From Styela clava (taxonomy: Eukaryota; Chordata; Ascidiacea; Stolidobranchia; Styelidae): DNA of 64,000 nucleotides. The stretch lies in NCBI RefSeq assembly GCF_964204865.1, contig NC_135252.1, positions 11,863,383 to 11,927,382 of the forward strand, in the 5' to 3' direction. The notes under the pieces were generated by a model. It had not been told where the DNA came from. It worked only from the letters and a program-made list of their open reading frames with translations, and made no database searches. A program made the position numbers and the translations under genes. Positions 11,996-24,343 of the stretch are shown here, piece after piece (positions within the stretch are counted from its first letter, which is position 1; each line of letters opens with the position of its first letter).

Positions 11996-13370
11996 CAGTG
12001 GTGGCCAACCTGCTTCCAACCGCGAGCGACCGAAATCTTCAAAATAGCTCGCGCTCGACTGATAGGTAATAACGTCATACACAAAAACGAGTGAGTACTG
12101 GATATGCGGTTAACTGCACACAGGCATACAAAAAAATCCACCGCTACCAGAAAATTGCCACAAAATTTGTCCTTTTTTGTGTCCCATTTGATTTGTCAAC
12201 TTGATTAAGTGTAAGTGTTTCATCATTTATTTAAGAATTATTTAGAATTTAGATCATACACTTCTGATCTGGGGCCTGCCTAATATTTAGTCGTAAGTGT
12301 TGAAAATTGATCAAAACAACTTGCCAAATATTATCTACACAGCGGGAAATAAATATTCTCAATTCATAAATGTTCTGTACTAAATAACTGTTCAAACATT
12401 AGCATCTAATTTACAATTTCTTTCAAGTCCGATTCTTTACTCACTTGGAATTAGAATATTTACGCTACCGCTACCATTGCGAATAAAATAGAGTAAAACA
12501 AAAACTTCCGCATACTGCGAAAGTTATTGGAGGATCGTTTTTCAGTCAAGGCACACGATATTCGACACGTTGGTTTCTAAACCTTGGCAGTGAGAAACTT
12601 GCATTTGTTACATGCTGTTAGATTTGATCTCACACATTTCGCCACTTATATTTCTTTATTATCTTACCAATTCCAGACAAACAATGTTCTATCTTTATTA
12701 TTTCATGTTTATAGTGACTCATTATTGCGCCAAAGTGAAGATATAAAACGCAAGATAACGCGCTTCTGATTCTTTTTTCTATGCGATATACCAGGGGTGG
12801 CTGACACGTCGATCGTCACTTCTCGAGCAGTCGATCGCGTCTGATGTTGAGTGAATTTTATTGAAATATCACCAAAAATTTCCTCGAACCAGTTGTGTGT
12901 TTTACAACAGAAAAAATACAGTACTTTACATGCACAAAATACAATATACACATACAATATTTGAGTCTGGGCAATCCCGATAAAGAATATTATTACGTAA
13001 CAAATGCAAGTTTTTTCCGCTGCCAAGGTTTAGAATGAAGTGCCGAATATCGCGTGTCTAGACTGACAAACAATCCTACAATAACTTCCACAGTATGTGA
13101 AAGTTATTGTCTCACTCTAAGAGTAGTGGGATAAATTTTATTCGCAATGGTAGCAGTGGCATCAAAATGCCCAATTTGTTCTAATTCTGAGCAAGTGAAG
13201 AATCGCGTTTAGAGGAAATTGTATATTAGATACTGAAGTTTGCGCAGTCATGTAACATTCAAGGCAAGGTTTCTTGAAGAATTTTCAACACCACTGAAAA
13301 TTAGGCACGTTCTTCATCTGAATTGTATGATTTAAATAAATCTTAAATAAATGATGTGCTACTGAATACT
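11996..13370. repeat. hAT-type relics forming an inverted pair
   Basis: CAGTGGTGGCCAACCTGCTT at 11,996 is a typical hAT-style terminus. Its counterpart in opposite orientation ends at about 9630 (GGTTGGCCACCCCTG), and a further copy starts at about 17,724. A second terminus, CAGGGGTGGCTGACACG, begins at 12,792. Bases 12,990-13,350 are roughly the reverse complement of 12,240-12,620; both hold AACCTTGGCAG and the AACTTGCATTTGTTAC string. The second arm is missing in unit 2, so it was probably added after duplication. Confidence 0.6.
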
Positions 13371-13784
13371 ACTGTACTACTGAATAAATGATACTAATGA
13401 GTGCTTGAGCATTCTTGAAAAGATAACTCGAACTACCGGATATGAGCAATAAGATTTCGGATGTAATGTTATTTATTTGCTACCCACAACAATCGGAGTT
13501 CACAAATGACTTCGATGATTTCATTGTTTCATTGTGTTACCACACATACCATATTTTGATAATTGTAACGGAAAACTTTTCATCTATTAATAATTTAGGA
13601 TACCATGTTCGGAATAAATTATAAAAGGTAGCGATACTGACAACCACAAATATATCTCCGGGTAGCATGGATGAAATACGTTGCGTAGCCAATTGATATA
13701 ATGGACTGAAGGTAGTCATTATGGATTTTATAACTACACATTGTTGTTTTCATTATCGTTTAAATGACATGTAAAATTTGAACA

Positions 13785-14010
13785 ATAACCATTTGCTTGA
13801 ATAAGATGATCTGCAAATAGAATATGTCTTTCATAACTCATGCTTAACAAAAGGTGTAGACGAGGTTTACACAATTAATCTCTTCCTTTGCCTGAGTGAG
13901 GTACATCAATGAATGTTTCAAAACTCAGCATATTGAGCAAAGTAAAGCCAATATATAAATAACAAAGGTAGATGAAATTATATCAAGTCTAGGCATTGCC
14001 AGTTCGGATA
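13785..14010 (-). pseudogene. Third copy of LU gene 3' end fused to an exon 1 start
   Basis: Bases 13,785-13,979 match the 3' flank and last exon of the two duplicate LU genes (GATGATCTGCAAATAGAATA, then AGCATATTGAGCAAAGTA). They join CAAGTCTAGGCATTGCCAG, a mutated exon 1 start of the 5281-7412 type. The join is the same as at 9223. No upstream exons remain, so this is a relic. Confidence 0.6.
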
Positions 14011-15747
14011 TTATGCCTCATAAGGCACAACTATTTTCATTGACAATATTATCATAAAATTACCAAGTATATTTATGAAGTCACTCTGAAAAATGTTAAG
14101 ACAGAGTATTTTCTATGAAATTCTTTCTCATTTTCAAACAATCATCGACTCATCAGTGTAAGAAAAGTCCTATTCTAAAGAAAATACCATGCAGATCTAA
14201 TCAACTACAAATTATATAAGAAAAAATATGAGAGCGATGCTCAAATATAAAAAAATAAAAGTAATAGCCTTCTAGCGGGAAATACAATCTTAACCATTGA
14301 AATTTCGAAGCAATTGGTTCAGTATAGGTAATGAAAAAAGCGATTTTTTTTTCGTAACAACCAAAAAAAGAAAAGAAAATTCTAAAAACGACAAATATCA
14401 AAACGATCTTTATGTCAATTTCGTGTCCGAAGATGACAACTGATTTTTCGTTACGTAGGCAGTAACGCTATGATCACACAGAACTGACATTCTCTAACAA
14501 AAGCTCTATTGTTCAATTTTAGTAGGTCTTTATAATATAACGAGGTACTGTGAGTTAATTAGTGCAATCGTAGTTCCGGATATGATTGATAAAAATAACA
14601 GAAAAGTAGTGTATATATTTCATTTTTAAACTTTTCTCACCAAGCTTCCGTACTAATATATATGCTAAATCCCAATGCTAATATCAATAAAATTCCAATC
14701 ATCTTTGAATGATATTTTGCCAGTAGAAATCATACAAGATACAGAAAATGATTGAAAATGAACGGTTTGACAATAGAAGTAATTGCAAAATGCAAGTAAT
14801 ATCTGTCAACAAACCACCATCGTTAAACGAGAATTTCAATTAATTATCTTGAAATCCTTCATTCTTGGCAGCTTTCCTCATTCTTCGTGGTATGTACATT
14901 TTCACCTTGTGAAAACCATTAAATGTTTTTCATTTGTTTGTTTGAATTTTATATCGTACTGAATCATTTTTATATTATTATTATATAATCAATTTTATTT
15001 CGTTTCTGTGCATATGTGTTTTGAAAAGTGTGCTTCATCGTTTTGAACAAAGAGCAATTCAGGGTTGTTGAATTTGACTATTTGATGTTACCGTAGTGTC
15101 GCACTTATAAGTAAAATGTATCTCTCTCGATTTCAGCCATTGTAGTATGATTGCTTTTCCAAAAATAGCTTTGTAAAAAGCTAAAAAATGAAGCATCAGA
15201 TTTCCTAATGTGAAGATACACAAGAACACACAATGAAACAGAATTTCCTAAAAAAATTTGTTGTTTATTACGTCCACAATCAATGATGTAAATATTCCAG
15301 ATCATAATTTTACCCTCACGTGTTTGGTACCTTTCTGAACACAACAAGGTGGATATAAATCTGTTTTATTAGGGCAACAAAGTTTAATGCTAAATTACAA
15401 GGACTTCGCCAACGGAACTAGTTACGATCCCGTTCAATATTACTGTACTTTACAGTACCATGTTCGGAATAAATTTTAAAAAGTAGCGACACAGATAATC
15501 AGATATATATATATCTTTGAGTATCAATGATGTAATACGTTGCGTATAGTCTACTGATCTGATGAAGCTTTGATGTTAGATTGTTGGTTAGTCATAAAGG
15601 ATTGCGCATCCACACATTGTCTTTATAAAAATTTGAATAGAATAATATGTCTTTCATAACTCATGCTTAACGAAAGATGTGGACGAGGTTTATACAATTA
15701 ATCTCTTTCTTTACATGAGTGAGATACATCAATGAATGTTTCAAAAC

Positions 15748-17439
15748 TTAGCATATTGAGCAAAGTAGAGCCAATATATAAGGAACGAAGGAAGATGAAA
15801 TTATATAAGTGCCGGATGTTGTTTGTTCCTGTCCAGCCGTTGGTGTCGAAATCGGCGTTTCTGTAACAAATGACTTTGATTATTTATAAGATACTGTTGT
15901 AAAATTTTCAATGACGAGAGACTTACTTGATGCATCCTCTGCTACGCTGAAGGTACCTCCAGTAGAAAACTTTGAAGCGTCAGTTGTCTCTAAAGCTGTA
16001 GTTGTAAGTACCACAGGTCCGAGTAGATCCATCATGTTAATGTTGTCTTCATTGCATTTGTTGGTGTTGCAGCATCCAACAGAGCACGTTCTATTATCAG
16101 AAAATGCAATTTATTAGGTAAAACCTGCGTAAATTCATTTACATATTAGATATCTCGTCCATCAGAATCTCCATCGCGTCTTCTGCCAACTGCGCCCTAG
16201 TTCGCTCATGCATTTTTACCTTGATTGCCACCTAGCTTCCGATATTTATTAGCATTTACTCTTACAGTTTAATAGACTGTAAATTATTGACGAATTTCAT
16301 GATAGTCATATAAATTGAGGATTAATCATTAGTAAGTTTGATACATGCTCATAAGGGTTCACACATCAGAACAATTTTATTTGGTAATAATTACCCTTAT
16401 ATGAAGGGTACGATATACTCATAACACTGTTAGATATAATGTTATATATATGTTTATTATTGCGAAAAGGTTCTCACGTGATGTCAATGTCTGAAATACT
16501 ACTGCCAACGCTCGACGCTTGCAATTCTTGAAGTATTAGTTTTTTATATTGGCCGCAAGTTTGTTCAGTGCAGTTGATACGAGGGTGACATCCACTATAC
16601 ATGGCCTCTCCACCTGAAAAAATATTAAGTACCTATCATATTTTTAATAGGCGAGCGTAGGATTTGATTGTACAATAAAGTGAATGTATCATGAATATTC
16701 AAAGCGATTTTTGATTCATTCTTAAAAATATAGCTCAAACCAATATGTTTCTCTACTCAGTCCATAGTAGCCTACAGGACACAACGGCAAGGAGTCAAAT
16801 GGACCGCTATCAGCATATATATCATATGTAATTTATTCAAACCAACCCGCTATTTTGCTATTGGGTAGATAACACAGAAGCGACATTTAACATATAATGA
16901 GAACTATAAAGCAACAACACAAAATAGTAAACTGGTAATGAGTAACGTCGAGTGAAAGCTGGATAAATGGGCTTCAACGGGAATACATGTAGAATGGTAC
17001 ATGATAAGCCAGTTTCGTGGAATGAGTTTGGTAAGAGTTCTGATTTTGTTGACACAGTCCTGTTGTAAGTGGACTTATGAATAACTACATAATAAAAAGA
17101 GCAATCAAGTTCCTCAGTACCACAGGTCCTCTATAGTCATCTGTTATTACACGACTATGCTGCTCCAAGTGAAGCAACAACTGATTTTACTGAACAACTT
17201 AACTTACTGATTGTGAACCCGTTATATGAGATACTGGCAGTTGATTCAATCCGAAAACACACAGGATTCGAGGTTGTCCACTCTGTGCAGTTTCCTGTGG
17301 TTATACTTCTCAGACCACTTACAAGTGACGAAGTAGTTGTTACTTCATATCCTTGTTGGCACTCTATACAATTGACCACGGTCATCTCAAAAAGCAATAT
17401 AGATGCGAAAACCGATTTCCAGTATTGTCTCGCTATCAT
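15748..17439 (-). CDS. LU-type GPI-anchored surface protein, duplicate copy 2, 214 aa
   Basis: Four exons: 17439..17208, 16613..16478, 16090..15927 and 15860..15748, with phases 1, 2, 1 and 645 nt in total. The protein is nearly the same as that of 9888-11715, with one extra residue near the start (MIARQYWKSVF). All ten cysteines are kept: ECQQGY, GNCTEW, PVCFRIE, GCHPRINCTEQTC and CSVGCCNTNKCNED. Exon 3 differs by about ten bases, of which I count seven as amino-acid changing and three as silent, mostly in the stalk. The hydrophobic tail is retained with three changes. Both copies look intact and are probably expressed, although only the frame shows this. Confidence 0.9.
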
Positions 17440-18789
17440 AGTTATATATATATATAACAAGTCTCACATGTAAAACAATCTAAAACCTAGTTGTAAGGTA
17501 ATTATTTGTAAAATTTCGATAAAACTGATACCTGGATGGCTGCACCCTAATAAACCACCGCATTCTTCAGATTTTTCCCATTTGCGAAAGCTATTAAACA
17601 TATTATAAATCAGAATTAGTTTCTAGTGATCATCACACGACTTAGGAAAACATATCTGACGACATGAGGGAAGGCTGAGTCGATCTTGTCAGATATCATT
17701 AGTCATTGCACGTTTCCCATATACCAAGGGTGGCCAACCCGCTTCCAACCGCGAACGACTGAAAAGTTCCGACTTATCAGTATTAACGTCATACACAGAA
17801 ACGAATGAGTACTGAATATGCAGTTAACTGCACAAACGCATACACAAAATTCCACCACCACCAATATACTCGGCATTCTTAATAAAATCGCCACAAAATT
17901 TGTATTTTTCATGCTCCATTTTACATTGACAAAAAAATTTTTTTCCCGGCCCCAAATGTTCTATGACTGTTCAAACATCGGTATATAATTTACAATTTCC
18001 TTCAAGTCCGATTTTTTTACTCGCCTGGAATTATATACGCTACCGCCACCGTTGCAAATAAAATAGAGTGTGACCAAAACATTCGCGTACCGCAGAAGTT
18101 ATTGAAGGATCGCTTTTCAGTCAAGTCACACGATATTCGACACGTTGGTTTCTAAACCTTGCTAGCGTGAGAACTTGCATTTGTTAATTCTTACGTGATG
18201 TTCGATTTGCCCTCGCACGCCTCATACATTTAGCCACTTATATTTCTCTATCATCTTACCAATCCCAGACAAATTATGTTCTATCTTCATTACTGTTTTA
18301 TTTCATGTTTATAGTGACTCATTATTGCGCCATAGTAAAGACTTAGGGAGTAAAACTTTTCGCCCTGGTTTTGAGATAACGTGCTTCTTATCCTTTTTTC
18401 TCTGCGATATACTATACTAGTATAGACTATTAGTTAATGAATTTTATTATCATTCTTTAATTCCATCTTTCTGCATAATTAAGGAGTACTTGAGCACTGT
18501 AGAAAATATACCTCGAACAATCGGATATGAGCAATACGATTTCGGATGTGATGTTATGCGTTTGCTATACCCACAACAATCAGAGTTCACAAATGATCTC
18601 GATGTTGTTATTGTTACTCTCTGCGTTGTGACTTTACCACACATACCATATTTTGATAAGATTTAAGCTTCCAAGTAAATTTTGATGATCTCGTTGAACC
18701 TGTGATTCAACACCACCGTTAGCTGAAGCTTATCTTGACAAAGTAAGCAATATCACAGTAAGATCTAATTCGGTATTACATTGAAAAAC

Positions 18790-19121
18790 ACCGCGTTTCC
18801 CCGAAAATAAATCCTAGCCTGAACATAAGACCGAGCACGAAGTTTAATAATGATTTTAATATAAGCCCTCCCCTTAAAATATAACCTAGTCGAAAGCGCG
18901 AATTTTTTTTTTCGTTATTTCGACCTAGTCGATAGCGAGAAATCTCTCCTACATGTTTTAAAATTTAAATGATTTGTATATTTAAAAATCTCGTAATTCT
19001 TTCCTTTGTAATGCTGTTTTTGATGAATGAAAATGAAAGACATCCCCCAAAAAAAGCCCTAGTGTTATTTTTCGGAAGCAATTTGAAACAAAACCCTGTC
19101 TTATTTTCGGGGAAGCACGGT
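18790..19121. mobile_element. Palindromic MITE with CCCCGAAAATAA termini
   Basis: Left end ACCGCGTTTCCCCGAAAATA and right end TATTTTCGGGGAAGCACGGT are inverted repeats. The interior repeats CCTAGTCGA twice and has A/T-rich arms. No clear target duplication is visible. It lies directly beside the hAT element at 19,132. Confidence 0.65.
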
Positions 19122-19131
19122 ATGATTATGG

Positions 19132-19658
19132 CAGCGGTTCCTAAAGTTGCTAAGTGCGCCGCGAAACTCACTAGAATTGTGTTGAGGGTATCTAAAATAT
19201 AATTGAATATTTTAGATACGGTGTTGCATTTATTATAAATGTTTTATTATTTTAAATGCTGTGTATATGAATCAATTAATTCATTTCATCTCTATATTTC
19301 GTTTACTTTCTGTTAAAGTAGTGTCTGCATTTATTGTTACTTAAAGATATACTCGTGTACACTACTGCAATTTCGTGAGCTGCAGTTTATTTATCTGCTG
19401 AACCGAATTCAGCGAACATGAGTGATGTTTTCAGCATTTCAAAGGAAAATCAGGCAAATATATATCAGGAAGAAGAGTTGACCCCTAGCTTATTCCTTAG
19501 GCTTACCTGTTTACATATCTTAAATTATATCAACTGAAGTACACATTAACGATCACAAAATTGAGCTTCCTTCTAAAGCAGCGTTTTTAGTGTAAGTGCG
19601 CCGTGAGTTTTTTCCCTCATAATATGGCGCGCACGAACAAAAAGTTCGGGAACCGCTG
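19132..19658. mobile_element. hAT-type nonautonomous element (527 bp)
   Basis: Termini CAGCGGTTCCTAAAGTTGC and AAGTTCGGGAACCGCTG are inverted repeats, with GTGCGCCGC and GTGCGCCGTG or GGCGCGC subterminally. Flanking octamers GATTATGG (19,124-19,131) and GACTATGG (19,659-19,666) match at 7 of 8 positions, the hAT hallmark. There is no transposase frame. Confidence 0.78.
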
Positions 19659-20445
19659 GACTATGGAATTAAATCGGGTTGAAGTTTTATAATATTTTTA
19701 ATTTACGGTAGTTGTTTCATCTAGATCAGAATCGTGAGTTGAATAAAAAGTTTCACCAATGATATGAAAGTCAAGAGTTGATTTGTATGGACGAATAGTT
19801 TAGAATTTTTAACAGGTCAAGTCAAATAAATATATCTTTTTGTATTTGGATTTTGTTACATTGTTAAGCATTCATTTGCAATATATGTCTAGATTGTTCA
19901 TTCACGCATTTATCCAAAATTCAATTTTATAACTCAATAATCAACCAAATAACGGAAGATTATGAATTTTCTGTGCTGGACCCGACGGCTTAAGTCTACG
20001 AATACTGTTATTAGGATTCGTGTTTTGCATAACAATGCTTTATGCATTCCTTTGCGGTCTCGCCTACCCGTTGGCCGTTACTCATATCCAAAATGTACTA
20101 CTGAAAGGGATAAACTTAAAAACAAACAAAACCCAGTTAGGAGTCTTCCTGGTAACTATCCCTTTCCTTTTTTTACAATGATGTTTCTCGAATTGTTTCT
20201 CGTGTCTCGTGTAGTCCGCATTCTGCTGACTTGCATATATATATCATATTGGCCTATATATTTTCTTGGAAAATCTTTTGAATATCTATTTACTATAGAT
20301 TATGATGCTGCGATGTTGTTTTTATCGAAAAATCGAAAAACTGTCGCTCAGCCGCCCTTTGCAATTGACTTAAGATTGTCTATTGATTTTCCAAATACCA
20401 TATTCAAATATCAGTGAATGCTAAAAAAAGACTGTCATTTATGCT

Positions 20446-22284
20446 TTACTTTTCAATATTATTCAATACAATCAGACGTAACAAATAATACGTAAGAATG
20501 TGTGCAAGCAGTCGAGTTTGCATAAACACTGAATGGCCATTAGATGTCGTTGCAATATCAGTGGGTGTTGTGGTCTGTTCATTAGTCATACTGGCAATTG
20601 TTGCATTGTTGCAGCTGTCCGTTGAACAACATTCATATTCGCAACTTCTAAAAATAAAAAAAACAGCAGAACCAAAATGAATGGGGTTATTTTGTTATTA
20701 CTGTTTATGTTGATGTTTAGCATATAGTCAAAAATATGCATACACAGACAAGTCATTTACGTATAGTATAGAGCCAGGCAAATATACATGTACAATCAAC
20801 TTAATATACATGTACAGCCATTTAAGTGATGTACATACACATAAAATGACATTCGCATATATATTTGATTTAATGTGATGTACAGTCATCCAAGTAATGA
20901 ACGTATACACAGAAAATGTCATACGCACATAGAGCCAACTCAATAAACATATACATCCATTTAAATGGTGTACCGTGCACATATAAAATTCAATGTCATA
21001 TACATGTACAACCAACTTAAAATGCATTAATGATGTGCATACAAACGATAACGTCATATGCACTTTTGTGTAAAAGTAGATTGCAACCTCCTTTACGTAT
21101 TCATCTACAACGTTCGTCAAATTGGTATGCATCGTTATGCGCAACTACGTACAGACGTGCCACTGATGCTTGTTTCATAGCAATTTAGTACATCTACTTT
21201 ACACTACACTTGGTATGATAATTTCTAATATTTCGATCAAAAGCCGTTCTGGAGTTTCTGTGAACGTTTTAACGCACTCATTGCGACCGATCATCTGCAA
21301 TGGGATGATATGACTTCTGAGATTACGACTTCCCATATATATCTATAAATCAGCTGCTACAAGCTGAATCATTATGAACATAACATGTAAATGCAAACGT
21401 TTTAATATACAATATACATAGAGTGCATGCATATGACAGGTTGCCGGGGTTGGATGTATTTGTATATCACCTAAATGGCTGTATATGTAAATTTGGTTTG
21501 CTGTATATGCTAACTGTCTTAAAGATGGGAATGACAACAAGTGATATCGCATATTTCGTATGCATTCGACTATACATATAATAGTTTTTAAAAATTTGAA
21601 TGTAATACTGCAAGATCTGGAAGAAACTTCAGTAAAATTGTATACAAATTGGGAATTTGGAGGAAATATTCGTTACGTTCAAATTTTTTTCTGTTTATAA
21701 ATCCTTACTTGACTATATAAGATCCAAGTAGGTTAGATCCAATTTGTTCAGTAATAACCTCAGGCGCATAAGATGTACAATTTACCGTGTCGCAGAAAGC
21801 TGTTGTAGAGCAATTTGCAAATGCTACCTTCAAGTCAGGAATCGAACTTACTGTGGAAATACCTAGAAGAATTATAAAACAGTGCACTAGCTGAAATCCA
21901 AAGATAAACCAGGTGAATATATCAGCTCGTCAAAATTAAAATTATACAAGAAAATTTAAAATAATCACGTTGGGTGAAATATATTGTGAAGGCAATGACA
22001 AATAGATGCCAGATAGATTCCGCTACGGATAGATTTCTATATAATAACCGGATGCGTATCAGTGACTGCTTGATTGAAGACTTGTTCGGAATGAAAACGA
22101 CTCACCAAAATAACAGTCGGTATAGTGCTTTACCTGCTACAGCCTCTATTCGTAAGCATGTTACATCATCTTCTTGTCCACAGTCAATTTCTAGTATAGT
22201 TGGAGAAGTAGATAAACATTTCAACGAGTGAATTACGCGAAAGAAACATAAAATGACAATGAAAATAATTTTCCCAAATAGCAT
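20446..22284 (-). CDS. LU-type surface protein, 168 aa
   Basis: Three exons: 22284..22134, 21862..21709 and 20647..20446, with GT-AG borders and phases 1 and 2. The total is 507 nt. The signal peptide (MLFGKIIFIVILCFF) is followed by LKCLSTS, EIDCGQ and VTCLRIE. Exon 2 gives ANCSTTAFCDTVNCTSY. Exon 3 gives SCEYECCSTDSCNN, then a short Thr-rich stalk and a moderately hydrophobic end (LLAHILTYYLLRLIVL) before NNIEK. The tail is less typical for GPI attachment because charged residues follow it. A fourth exon, as in the genes to the left, is not needed. Intron 2 holds a degenerate minisatellite. Function unknown. Confidence 0.82.
20740..21165. repeat. Degenerate minisatellite in intron 2
   Basis: Variants of ATACATGTACA, CATTTAAGTGATGTACAT, ACACATAAAATGACAT and CCAACTTAAT recur many times with irregular spacing. 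The 138-codon open minus frame here is a by-product of this low-complexity repeat. Confidence 0.6.
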
Positions 22285-24343
22285 TTTGTAATATTGATAT
22301 TTGGATGAAAGACTATCTAATCAGATTACAATATCGAGATTTTGACTAATTATACCGCCTTGCATAATCTGTAAGTAAAATCAGGGTATTTTTAAAATAT
22401 GTAACATGAACGAGGCGTCCTATCAAATTGCGTTCTTTCTGTCTGTGTCACTAGTGAGGTATGTAAAAACAATAGTATTAGATTTATTGTACAGATGGCA
22501 TTTGATCATCCACAAGAATAATACATCAAATATGATTGACTCACAATTGGCGCCTAAACTGAAGACTCTTTCCCATCAACGAAATGTTGCGTCTCTGTGC
22601 TTATTTCAAAAACATTTTACCAGAATTTATTTCGGTCGTATTCGCTTGATTGCGAGCTCTCACGCTCACTCTCAGTATACCCACCAGACAAACGAACTTT
22701 TATGCCGAAAAGTTTATCCAATAATACATTTTCAAACTGTCAATTGTCAGCTCAATCGGTATACTTACGCGTACCACCACCACAATTCCATACAGTTTAG
22801 ATCGCTTTTCAATAGCCCCTAACCTCGCTTATAGATTATTATTCTTCACTTCTTGGTGAGTGCGGATGACCTTGCTTTGGGTAAATTTTCCGTAAACAAA
22901 TATCTGATGTCATTTGACGCATCATCAGATGATACGTTGTCAATTATTTGTATATGCATACGGCGAAATACAAGCGTTGTCAGATCATCAATTATTCGGA
23001 GACACAATTACCTTAATATGTTTTGGCTGAAACATCCTTATTCATAAAAGGAATCACGGCAAACATTTACAACACTTTTTACTGCGTTACAGTTGGTCTT
23101 TTACATAGCATTATTACTTTCCAATAAAACGGTGTCCGGTCCTAGTAACTTTGCGATGAATCCATCAGGCCTCAATTTGCTATAAATATGCTACTATCTA
23201 AGTAACTGTGATATCTATTCATTTGCACAGGTACTAGTCACGCACCGTGACTTCCCATTCGGAAATCGCGTAAATTGCGTCTTATTCTAAGAGCCTCCGG
23301 CCAGTAGCAATTTGCCAGTCACGCATGGGCTATTTAGGCATACCACAAATAAAATGACAACCTGCTCATTATTTCAAATTTCTTTGCAAATATCAGAGGT
23401 ATTAAAAATCCTTTGCGCTTGATTGTTACACCATACTGATCAAATCAAAACAACCACGGGCACATATTCAAGATCAAATAAATATTGAAATAGTTATAAT
23501 TGTGGGGCAATCCTATTGACATGATATGAGCTATACATGTGAATCTACACTACCGTGGATAGGTCTGTTGATACCAATGATCATAAAACGCGAAGGTCAA
23601 GGTTGTTGTTTTTTAATCAGTAATTGTTTAGGTATTTTTATTTCATTTATTGCATCTGTGAGGGCCAAAACAATATATGGTATCGATAAATTGACTTTGC
23701 ATTTGTAAGACTTTATGGGCATCCTATATATCACAAGGATAGTCGATAAGAATAAAAAAAAAAAAAAACGTTAAGCACATGCTGACAGTTTACCGCTTAG
23801 CATAATGATTTTCACAAACCCAGTTGGGTAACCAGCATCGACATTGTAGTGTAGTGAACTCCGGAGTTTCAGAACTCCAGTCAGAAATAGTGACCAGAAC
23901 GAATATAATATTGCTTGTGAAGGACATATTGAAATGGTATACATGAATATTTCAATTCAATAACTATGGAAACATTTCAAAAATGACCAATATCCTAAGC
24001 ATTACCCCTTTCAAGATATTCAAAGATCCAGAATATCAATCAAATATTTATTACCATTCATCCCTTTTTGTAAATAAAGTACATGGTAAATATATGGTTT
24101 ATGAGACTGTGTTTGTTTGTTATATACTATGTTCAGAAATAGGTATTGATAATACAAGAGATAATGCAAGGCACAAAAATATGTATCCAATGGTCAATTT
24201 TATCATAAAAGCATCTTCGATTATGAAATTGAACTATCGATTCATATATATATATATTGTGAAACCCATAGTCTTTTTTCAAAATAATATACAATTTCTC
24301 GAACCATTCTCGGCTATGTCACTATTATAATCTAATATGTAAC
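22285..24343. other. Intergenic stretch, no supported gene
   Basis: Open plus-strand frames (for example 22,406-22,822) show no domain motif or matching splice sites. A 16-base A tract is at about 23,753. I see no exon with the array's cysteine spacing. Confidence 0.45.

Larger units (their letters stand above)
7413..13560. repeat. Tandem segmental duplication, unit 1
   Basis: Long stretches repeat with a few percent divergence, plus indels, in unit 2 (about 13,561-18,660). Examples are 7450-7620 with 14,045-14,220, 8220-8640 with 14,790-15,250, 9765-11,760 with 15,640-17,475, and 13,385-13,560 with 18,480-18,655. The unit contains the LU gene at 9888-11715. Unit 1 carries several insertions missing from unit 2: two MITEs, a roughly 145-bp block in intron 2 of the gene, and an inverted block at about 12,790-13,370. 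Unit 1 is therefore longer. Outer limits are approximate. Confidence 0.75.
13561..18660. repeat. Tandem segmental duplication, unit 2
   Basis: Partner of the unit at about 7413-13,560. It contains the LU gene at 15748-17439 and lacks the two MITEs of unit 1. A further partial copy of the gene's 3' flank (13,785-13,985) lies at its left border, so at least three copies of that flank exist. Confidence 0.7.

Noticed and set aside
20728-21144. 138-codon minus frame
   Set aside because: Low-complexity translation of a degenerate minisatellite inside an intron.
22406-22822. 138-codon plus frame
   Set aside because: No domain, no homology signal recognised and no neighbouring exons.
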